From: a virus
Direction: 5' to 3' (one strand)
Virus record (IMG/VR): IMGVR_UViG_3300037245_000253
Coordinates: 1-21,651 of that record
Length of the DNA: 21,651 nucleotides
The notes below the pieces were generated by a model. The model was not told the origin of the DNA. It saw only the letters and a program-made list of their open reading frames with translations, and did no database searches. A program made the position numbers and the translations under genes. This document shows, one piece after another, positions 7,726-13,602 of the stretch (positions are counted from its first letter, which is position 1; each line of letters opens with the position of its first letter).

Positions 7726-7762
7726 AAAAAACCCCTTATCAATTACGATAAGGGGTTTTTTT
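7726..7762. terminator. Strong bidirectional intrinsic terminator
   Basis: A perfect 15-bp inverted repeat, 7726-7740 with 7747-7761, around a six-base loop (AATTAC). The core is CCCCTTATC/GATAAGGGG. On the plus strand it ends in seven T (7756-7762) and follows the stop of the 82-aa gene; on the minus strand it ends in six T and follows the tube-like gene stop by about 25 bases. It can therefore end transcripts from both sides, and would reduce readthrough from the capsid genes into the portal genes. Confidence 0.93.
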
Positions 7763-7786
7763 CTAAAACAAATTATGAAAAAACTA

Positions 7787-8305
7787 CTATGCTACTAACG
7801 CTTGAAATGCCGTTAATGTTGCTGAGTCTAATTTAGGGCTTAAACTTCCCTCTGTACTTACTCCAGTTAATGTGAATCCATTTAAATCAGTCTTCACTCC
7901 ACCTGTTGCGGAATCAATTGTAAAATCAATACCGTCTGTAATTCCTAGTGCATGTGCTACTCCGTTACGATCTAATACAACCGCTTGAGGGTAACCTTTA
8001 GCTAGTAAATTCATTTCGGCACTAGTTGTTGCATCAATCTTTTTTAGAATCGCTGTAAGGGTCTGTGTGTTTACTGTTGTTGATGTGTTACGGTCTGAAA
8101 CCATATTTTCAACTAAAGTATTACCGTCCCCTTCTAATTCAAATGCGAACACAACTGTTAACGCTACGTTAATTGCTGTTGCTTCCCCTGCTAGAATTGT
8201 AAAAGGATCTGCTATAAAGTTGTATAAGTAAAGAATAGAATTACCTCCTAAACTAGACTTGCAAACTCTTTCTCTTCCTGATGTTATATCACTACTACAA
8301 GACAT
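7787..8305 (-). CDS. Tail tube-like structural protein, first paralogue
   Basis: A 172-aa protein from the ATG at 8305 (MSCSSDITSGRERVCKSSLGG). The frame extends to a TTG at 8335, but the ATG follows AAAAAAT, the usual A-rich start context here. It contains CKSSLGG, YLYNF, several beta strands, VVLDRNGVAHALG and LNGFTLTG, with a small alanine-rich C-terminus. The same motif order appears in the 174-aa protein at 4356-4880, so the two are paralogues. Position directly after the major capsid gene and the beta-rich content suggest a major virion protein; I favour the tail tube. A capsid decoration protein is an alternative. The terminator lies just downstream, so it ends the capsid transcription segment. 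Confidence 0.55.
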   Translation of the reverse strand: MSCSSDITSGRERVCKSSLGGNSILYLYNFIADPFTILAGEATAINVALTVVFAFELEGDGNTLVENMVSDRNTSTTVNTQTLTAILKKIDATTSAEMNLLAKGYPQAVVLDRNGVAHALGITDGIDFTIDSATGGVKTDLNGFTLTGVSTEGSLSPKLDSATLTAFQALVA

Positions 8306-8324
8306 ATTTTTTAAGGTTTTTATA

Positions 8325-8351
8325 AAGGGTGTCAATTGTTATAACACCCTT
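8325..8351. other. Intercistronic hairpin between capsid and tube-like genes
   Basis: AAGGGTGT at 8325-8332 pairs with ACACCCTT at 8344-8351 across an 11-base loop, in the leader between the capsid stop (8366) and the tube-like start (8305). There is no T-run after it on either strand, so it is not a normal terminator. It may be an RNA stability or processing element between two highly expressed genes. Confidence 0.4.
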
Positions 8352-8365
8352 ATGTTAATTAATTT

Positions 8366-9397
8366 CTATCCTCCGTAAAGAGTTATGTATCTTTGGTTAA
8401 CTGGAAATGTTTCAGCAAACATAATAGATTTCCAAATTTGGAAGTCTGCTAAATTAGCACCTCTTTGTTGCTCAAATGATTGTGCATCGTTTGTCTTGTC
8501 TGTTAAGAACAATAAAAACTCTGGATCACACATAATTCTAAATCCAATCATAGGAACAAAAATAACTTCATACCCGTTATATGTCCAATTACCACCCACT
8601 TCTACAAAGTCAGGGTTTACAGTTGTAGCCCCTTTATTTGCTGAAACCATTAAAGCTTTATCCCCTAATGGAGCATAAATTTTATGTAAGTTTTCGCTAG
8701 AATCTGGAACCGCTGCAAAATGAGTTTCGTAAATCTTTAAATATTCATCTGCTATATTTCCAGACGTTAATGTTATAGGTGTTAACACTTTAATGTAATC
8801 ACCTAGTCCTGCTCCAGGCGATGCCTTTGCATTTGACGCATTGTGAATCAATGTTGCAGGAATAGAATTAAACTGATTAGAAGGCATTGCTGCAACTAAT
8901 GTTTGACCGTAAGCAGTTAAACTACCTTGACCCGCTCCAGGTGTTAATGCTGCAACTAAAGCTTTTTGTGCTGTTGTTGCTCCGTTCCAAATAGCTTTAT
9001 CTAAAGAAGTTCCAATTGCTGGAATCCTATTAGCTACTACTTTTCTATCATACTCATCAGAAATATAATTAGCTGCTCCTGCTGCTATTGATTTTTCAAA
9101 TCTTGTACCGTTCAATTGACTATAAAGAACTTTACCGTCGTATTGAAACTTGTTTAAGTTTACGACAGTGGAAAAAGTATCATTTGTAGTTCCTGCCCCT
9201 GTTAAATCAACTCCATCAACATCGTATACTTGTTGAATTACCGAGGTAGTTGTTTCCGTAACCTCTGTGTTTGATTTATGGTTTTCATCAATATTAATGA
9301 TGTTATCTCTTAAAGTTCTTGCTTCTGCGTACACATCTGCGAAGATTTCTTCAACTATTGATTGAGGGTACTTTGTACCTGTGAAATTATCTGCCAT
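8366..9397 (-). CDS. Major capsid protein, HK97-like fold
   Basis: A 343-aa protein with the length and composition of a HK97-fold shell subunit. The N-terminal region (SIVEEIFADVYAEARTLRDNI) is helical and could act as a short delta domain, followed by VDLTGAGTTNDTF and a spine-helix region. The C-terminal part reads GNWTYNGYEVIFVPMIGFRIMCDPEFLLFLTDKTNDAQSF...VNQRYITLYGG, the pattern of capsid C-termini with the late axial-domain strands. The gene follows a prohead protease/scaffold gene and a 52-aa gene, the usual context. Its ATG has a very A-rich leader (AATAAAAAAATAACAAA), in keeping with high expression. Assignment is from fold-like features and context, with no direct alignment run. 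Confidence 0.85.
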   Translation of the reverse strand: MADNFTGTKYPQSIVEEIFADVYAEARTLRDNIINIDENHKSNTEVTETTTSVIQQVYDVDGVDLTGAGTTNDTFSTVVNLNKFQYDGKVLYSQLNGTRFEKSIAAGAANYISDEYDRKVVANRIPAIGTSLDKAIWNGATTAQKALVAALTPGAGQGSLTAYGQTLVAAMPSNQFNSIPATLIHNASNAKASPGAGLGDYIKVLTPITLTSGNIADEYLKIYETHFAAVPDSSENLHKIYAPLGDKALMVSANKGATTVNPDFVEVGGNWTYNGYEVIFVPMIGFRIMCDPEFLLFLTDKTNDAQSFEQQRGANLADFQIWKSIMFAETFPVNQRYITLYGG

Positions 9398-9401
9398 TTT
9401 G

Positions 9402-9560
9402 TTATTTTTTTATTGATTTAATATCATTTTCGAGCCATTCAATTTGCTCTTTTGTTAATTTATTTTCGCAATATTCTGAGATTGTTTTTTTACCGACAGC
9501 TTTTAAAAACTGTACATAAGTAACACCGCTTTTGAAAGGGTTTAAAAATTTACCTGCCAT
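9402..9560 (-). CDS. 52-aa protein between protease/scaffold and capsid genes
   Basis: A short ORF of 52 codons, ATG at 9560 to TAA at 9402, that fills the gap between the protease and capsid genes. The protein starts MAGKFLNPFKSGVTYVQFLKAVG, then KKTISEYCENKLTKEQIEWLENDI and a lysine-rich end. It begins two bases after the protease stop and ends four bases before the capsid ATG, so all three are in one tight string. The amphipathic pattern and Phe/Tyr content suggest a small folded helical protein. I recall similar short proteins beside capsid genes in Bacteroidota phages, but their role is not known to me. A capsid assembly or cement role is speculation. Confidence 0.7.
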   Translation of the reverse strand: MAGKFLNPFKSGVTYVQFLKAVGKKTISEYCENKLTKEQIEWLENDIKSIKK

Positions 9561-9562
9561 AA

Positions 9563-10183
9563 TTAGTTGTTTTCTCTGTTGTACTCCATCTTTTCCCTAT
9601 TACTTAGCTTAGAATAATCAACTTGTGTTGGAGCTGTCTTAATTGGTTTAGCTGCAGGCTGTTTTTGTAACTCTAAAACTTCTGCTTTTAAAGTTTCATT
9701 CTCTTTCTTTAAAGAATCATTCTCTTTTTTAAAGTCTGCTTTTAATTCTGTTCTTAAATCTGTAATCTTTAAATCTACATTCTTGTCATATTTAATTAGA
9801 ATAGATTGTATAGCTTTATCAAGGGCATCGGCTACATTTTCATCACTTTCTAAATTTTCCTCAATTGGTGCTTCATCAACTGGAGCTGCTTCTTTTACTT
9901 CAGCGGCAACGCCTACCTCAGTAACTACTAAAATTAAACCACCTTCTAGTTCATATTCACCAACAGGTAAAGGTACATTTCCGCCTTCTGCATCAACTGC
10001 ACTAACTGTTGACCCCGCTTGTAATTGTTCGCCATCGAACATAATTTCCACAGTACCATCTGCACTGTTTACACTACCTAGTTTTATTTCTTCGTCTTTT
10101 TTCTCCTCTTCTTTGTTAAGGTTTAAAGCCAAAGCAATTTTTTCTGGTAGCTCTTTTATCATTTCTACTAATTTCGCACTCAT
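9563..10183 (-). CDS. Possible nested scaffold protein from internal start in the protease gene
   Basis: An in-frame ATG at 10183 (Met189 of the long protein) lies just after the protease domain and is preceded by AAAAAGCGATAAAAAA, which matches the A-rich start context seen at other genes here. A product of 206 aa would contain the small beta domain and coiled coil but no protease. This would parallel lambda C/Nu3, where a scaffold is made from an internal start. The evidence is position and leader only; A-rich sequence is common in this genome. Confidence 0.35.
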   Translation of the reverse strand: MSAKLVEMIKELPEKIALALNLNKEEEKKDEEIKLGSVNSADGTVEIMFDGEQLQAGSTVSAVDAEGGNVPLPVGEYELEGGLILVVTEVGVAAEVKEAAPVDEAPIEENLESDENVADALDKAIQSILIKYDKNVDLKITDLRTELKADFKKENDSLKKENETLKAEVLELQKQPAAKPIKTAPTQVDYSKLSNREKMEYNRENN

Positions 10184-10747
10184 TTTTTTATCGCTTTTTA
10201 AGTTAATTTCTTCTAAATTTACAAATGCATCAATTGAAAAACCTTGTATGTTTCCGTCTAACGCGTCTTGGTATATTTCTTTATTGTCACACTTCATTTT
10301 AACAACCCATGCACCCTCTACAATATCTTCTTTAGGCAACTTATAAGCGTTTGCGGTATCATTCTTAGGATCTTTAACAAGCCAAGCCTCAACAATACTA
10401 ACGCCACTTATTTCTTCACCGTGCTCTACTGATGAGTTTTTTTGGTAACCCATTTGAATGAAGTTATGTGCTACATCTTTTACTGTTTCTTTCGGGAATG
10501 TTATGTTAAATTCTTGCCCCCCTTGATTTCTGTAAATCTCTTTATCTGGAATTAAAGCAACACCTAAAAGAGTAAATTCTTTTTCGTCAATTTCTGCTAA
10601 CTTCATTTCAAACCCTTTCAAGTTTGTTTCTTTATTGTCTTTATTTAATGCAATAAACATAGACTCCATCGCGGGATCATGAACCAAAGAAATGCCATAC
10701 ACTCCTTTGTTTTTTAATTTATCGAAAAGTACTTTATATGTCTTCAT
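9563..10747 (-). CDS. XkdF-like prohead serine protease with scaffold-like C-terminus
   Basis: A 394-aa protein. Residues 1-180 are the protease domain: VYGISLVHDPAMES, LLGVALIPDKEIYR, then SSVEHG with His109, SIVEAWLVKDP with Glu120, and IQGFSIDAFV with Ser171, the expected catalytic elements of XkdF/U35-type prohead proteases, which cleave scaffold and capsid N-termini during maturation. Residues about 225-285 form a small beta domain (ADGTVEIMFDGEQL...GGLILVVTEVGV). Residues about 325-362 are a clear coiled coil (LRTELKADFKKENDSLKKEN) and the end is polar, as expected of a scaffold. Protease-scaffold fusion is common. Met189 could be an internal start. The gene follows the tape measure gene after a 40-base gap. 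Confidence 0.8.
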   Translation of the reverse strand: MKTYKVLFDKLKNKGVYGISLVHDPAMESMFIALNKDNKETNLKGFEMKLAEIDEKEFTLLGVALIPDKEIYRNQGGQEFNITFPKETVKDVAHNFIQMGYQKNSSVEHGEEISGVSIVEAWLVKDPKNDTANAYKLPKEDIVEGAWVVKMKCDNKEIYQDALDGNIQGFSIDAFVNLEEINLKSDKKMSAKLVEMIKELPEKIALALNLNKEEEKKDEEIKLGSVNSADGTVEIMFDGEQLQAGSTVSAVDAEGGNVPLPVGEYELEGGLILVVTEVGVAAEVKEAAPVDEAPIEENLESDENVADALDKAIQSILIKYDKNVDLKITDLRTELKADFKKENDSLKKENETLKAEVLELQKQPAAKPIKTAPTQVDYSKLSNREKMEYNRENN

Positions 10748-10787
10748 AAATATATCTTATATTATTAACGGTTTACATTGATTTTTG

Positions 10788-12584
10788 TTATAATGCTGCA
10801 TTGTCTACCGCGTTTCTGTCTAGCTCTTGCGCTGATGTTACTTTGCTGCTTACTACAAATACTTCTTGCGGTTGTGCGTTTTGTCCGGCTATGTTACTTG
10901 CAATTTGATTTCCTTGTGTTCCTTGCACTAAATTAAACGATGGCGCGTTTTGACCTCCTCCGTTTGGAATATCAGCTTTACCGCTGCTTAAACTCTGTCC
11001 TGTTTCATCTGTTCCTAAAATCTTTTTAACGTTCAGTAATCCACTGACTCCAATTACTGCTGCGTTAGCAAATTTTAAAGCTGTTCCAAATGGTTCTGGA
11101 ATAGTACTAACAGCTGCCAATGCCGATGTAACACCTTGGTATGTATTCATAAGTGTTTGTGCTGCTGCTGCTCCTTTTGCTAACTTACTACCTTTCTTAG
11201 CTAACAGCCCGACTAAATTAAATACTTGGTTTGCTATTTCTATTTTTGCGTCTGCCTCTAATTGTGCAACTACCTTTTTTTCTTCTGATGCTGATTTTTC
11301 GTTAGCTAATATTTGATTGTCAATTTCTTGTTTTCTAGTAAGAAATTCTTGTTCTGCGTCAATCCTTGCCTGTGTACCTTCTTGAAATAATTCTCTTTTA
11401 CGTTCTAGGTCTTCTGAAATTATTTCGTTTTCTTCGTCTAATCTTTCTCTTTGTTTTTCTAGTTTTAATACTGCGTTTTCCTCTTGCTCTTCTTCAAATG
11501 CTAATTGTGCTATTTGTCTTTCTTTTTCCGAATCGCTTATAGAATTATTTAACTCTATCTCTTCTTTTTGTAAAGCTATCCTGTTAACTATCTGTTCACT
11601 TCTAAACCCTTCTATTTGCGCTAATATTCCTATTTTATTTGTTTGCGAATCTATTAAAGCTATTCTGTTTTCGTCAGATTTATTTAGATTAAAAGCGTTC
11701 CTTGCTGCTGTTATTTGTAAATCAGCCTGTCTTAGCATTGCTTTTTCTTGCTTCTCTAGAACTTTACCTAACTCATCATTTGCTATCTTTCTTTCTTTAA
11801 TAGATTTATTTTCTGCGTCTCTTATTTGTCTTTGCTTTTCTGCTGCAATATCAAATTTTTCTACTAATTGAGCCTGTACTGCTGCTCCTATTAAAGCCGC
11901 TTTTGATGCTGCCGTTATGGCTGCTGCTGCTTCAAAAGTATTCTTAGCATATCCTGTAATTGCGTCCGCACCTTTTATTACTACGTCTGTAACTTTATCT
12001 ACTACGTTGTCTACTCCTGTAAGTACGTCAACCATCTCCTTACCTGCATTCTTAATCTCGTCAAAAGCTTCACTAAATTTACCTTCTTTGAATTTATTAA
12101 ATGCTTTTCTAAGGAATCCAAGTACTTCTAATGCTGATTCAAATCTCTCAATTATGTTCTTTTTAATTCCATCACCAACACTTTTAAATGTTAGTTCAGA
12201 AAAGAACTTTTTCATACCTTCAAATGCGGGCATAAAATTATCAGATACAAAAGAAAACAAGTCATTAAAAGCAATCTCTAGACTAGTCATTACGTTACTA
12301 AAAACGTCCATTACTTTTTGGTTCTTACCTAGTATTTCAGCAAGCTTAGCAAATAAAGCAACAACAATACCTATACCAATAGCTTTAAATGCCGTACCTA
12401 TAGCTTTAAACCCTTTAGCCGCACCACTAGCTCCTTTTTTAGTTTTATCTAATGAGGATTTTGTCGAGTCACCTAATTTATCAACGCTTTTATCAGTCTT
12501 TTTTATAGCATCGTCAACATCTTGAATACTTTTAACAGCATCAGTACTATCACCTTTTATTATAATTTCCTTCTCAATTGCCAT
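10788..12584 (-). CDS. Tape measure protein
   Basis: A 598-aa protein with the usual tape measure build. The N-terminal 55 residues are polar and helical (STDAVKSIQDVDDAIKK). A hydrophobic, Gly/Ala-rich stretch follows at about 55-86 (FKAIGIGIVVALFAKLAEIL) and another near 205-240. A very long charged coiled coil runs from about 240 to 455 (for example LEKQRERLDEENEIISEDLE). A second hydrophobic block is at about 475-522 (YQGVTSALAAVSTIPEPFG), with a polar Gln/Asn-rich end. Tape measure proteins set tail length and enter the host envelope during DNA ejection; at about 1.5 angstrom per residue the tail would be near 90 nm. The start overlaps a 50-aa gene by 25 bases. Confidence 0.85.
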   Translation of the reverse strand: MAIEKEIIIKGDSTDAVKSIQDVDDAIKKTDKSVDKLGDSTKSSLDKTKKGASGAAKGFKAIGTAFKAIGIGIVVALFAKLAEILGKNQKVMDVFSNVMTSLEIAFNDLFSFVSDNFMPAFEGMKKFFSELTFKSVGDGIKKNIIERFESALEVLGFLRKAFNKFKEGKFSEAFDEIKNAGKEMVDVLTGVDNVVDKVTDVVIKGADAITGYAKNTFEAAAAITAASKAALIGAAVQAQLVEKFDIAAEKQRQIRDAENKSIKERKIANDELGKVLEKQEKAMLRQADLQITAARNAFNLNKSDENRIALIDSQTNKIGILAQIEGFRSEQIVNRIALQKEEIELNNSISDSEKERQIAQLAFEEEQEENAVLKLEKQRERLDEENEIISEDLERKRELFQEGTQARIDAEQEFLTRKQEIDNQILANEKSASEEKKVVAQLEADAKIEIANQVFNLVGLLAKKGSKLAKGAAAAQTLMNTYQGVTSALAAVSTIPEPFGTALKFANAAVIGVSGLLNVKKILGTDETGQSLSSGKADIPNGGGQNAPSFNLVQGTQGNQIASNIAGQNAQPQEVFVVSSKVTSAQELDRNAVDNAAL

Positions 12585-12712
12585 GCTCGTTTCAATTTAA
12601 TTTTAAAACCCTTCCAGGTTGATACCATTTCGTTTTTACCTTTAGCAATATCAATTGTATTACTGCATCCGTAAAACTCTCGGCTTCTTAATATGTTGAT
12701 TACTTCTATCAT
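12560..12712 (-). CDS. 50-aa basic protein before the tape measure gene
   Basis: A 50-aa protein from the ATG at 12712, which shares a base with the stop of the previous gene (TAATG). The frame is open to a GTG at 12754, but that start is deep inside the upstream gene. The N-terminal half (MIEVINILRSREFYGCSN) is followed by WKGFKIKLKRAWQLRRKL, a strongly basic end. It overlaps the tape measure start by 25 bases. No family is recognised. It is small, coupled on both sides and probably translated; a role in tail assembly is a guess from position. Confidence 0.55.
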   Translation of the reverse strand: MIEVINILRSREFYGCSNTIDIAKGKNEMVSTWKGFKIKLKRAWQLRRKL

Positions 12713-13602
12713 TACGGTATAGCTATTGTTACTGTTTCTGTTTGAGTTGCCCACACCTTCATTGTGAATGATGAAAAATATTGCTGATTGGTTGGGTCTA
12801 GAAATAAATCAATAAATATTCCGTCTGTTGTTCCGTTTAATGACTCATTTATATTACCTATACGTTTTCTGTAACTTGCGTCTACAAACTCACCAGACGC
12901 ATGATTTAACGCAGCTACTTGTTCTATTTCTACTGTACTTCCTGTTACTTTAACTGTATATAAGTAAGTGTCCATTACGGCTGCTGTATTAGATATAATA
13001 TAGTTTGTGTCAAATGAATTTAACGTTATGTCTGGAGTGTCATTAAATTGCTCAAATGATAATTGAGCGAATCTAATTTCTGTTAAATCCAAATCAGTAG
13101 TGCTAAATGTTAATTGTCCTTTCCACCATTTAGAACTTAAATAAGCGTTTGAATATCCATGTATAGTATTTCCGTTTGAGTCTGTAGAACTTGTGTTTAT
13201 TGTTAATCCGTCTATAGATAGAATTTCCGTGTCAGCGGGTGTTTCTACTCCTGTATTTCTGTCTACGCTCGTTCCTGAAATTGTAATGCTTCCTGTAAGG
13301 TCTGAACCTGCTAAAACTGCCGCCATAACTTTAGATATACCACCGTCTCCGATTATGGGAGTTCCTGAGTTTAATATAATTCCATCCTCTGAATTATTAA
13401 TAAGTAAAGAACCATGAATACTGTTTAAGTCTGTTTTATTGTTTAACGGGAAATCAAAAGGAATTAAAACAGGATGTGATGTTGTTATTTGTCCAGTGTA
13501 TAACTCATCTGTATTACTATTTACCTTTATCATTGCATCTCTTAACGTGTCTCCTAACCCGTCGTTTGGTGCTGCTCCTACGTTTATTGTTTGCTTAGCC
13601 AT
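12712..13602 (-). CDS. Tail structural protein with fibre-type N-terminal motif
   Basis: A 296-aa protein. The first 35 residues, INVGAAPNDGLGDTLRDA followed by MIKVNSNTDELY, are the motif found at the start of many phage tail fibre and virion proteins (VG-x-x-PNDG-x-GD-x-LR-x-A-x-x-K-x-N-x-N), usually used to attach to the virion. The rest is Ser/Thr/Asn-rich and predicted to be beta-strand (ITISGTSVDR; TDLDLTEIRFAQLSFEQF), with no catalytic motif. It is encoded between a 792-aa tail protein, whose end it overlaps by eight bases, and the 50-aa gene. I infer a minor tail or baseplate component, perhaps a short fibre. Confidence 0.6.
   Translation of the reverse strand: MAKQTINVGAAPNDGLGDTLRDAMIKVNSNTDELYTGQITTSHPVLIPFDFPLNNKTDLNSIHGSLLINNSEDGIILNSGTPIIGDGGISKVMAAVLAGSDLTGSITISGTSVDRNTGVETPADTEILSIDGLTINTSSTDSNGNTIHGYSNAYLSSKWWKGQLTFSTTDLDLTEIRFAQLSFEQFNDTPDITLNSFDTNYIISNTAAVMDTYLYTVKVTGSTVEIEQVAALNHASGEFVDASYRKRIGNINESLNGTTDGIFIDLFLDPTNQQYFSSFTMKVWATQTETVTIAIP

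Noticed and set aside
9783-10346. 187-aa plus-strand ORF opposite the protease gene
   Set aside because: Composition is serine-rich low-complexity typical of an antisense frame of a lysine/glutamate-rich gene; the minus-strand frame has clear protease motifs.
11270-11285. A-AAA-AAG heptamer in the tape measure gene (mRNA strand)
   Set aside because: A -1 slip leads to a stop almost at once in the middle of the coiled coil, with no domain boundary or extension to suggest a programmed event.
11917-12525. 202-aa plus-strand ORF opposite the tape measure gene
   Set aside because: It mirrors the alanine/lysine-rich helices of the tape measure protein; no independent start context or family pattern.
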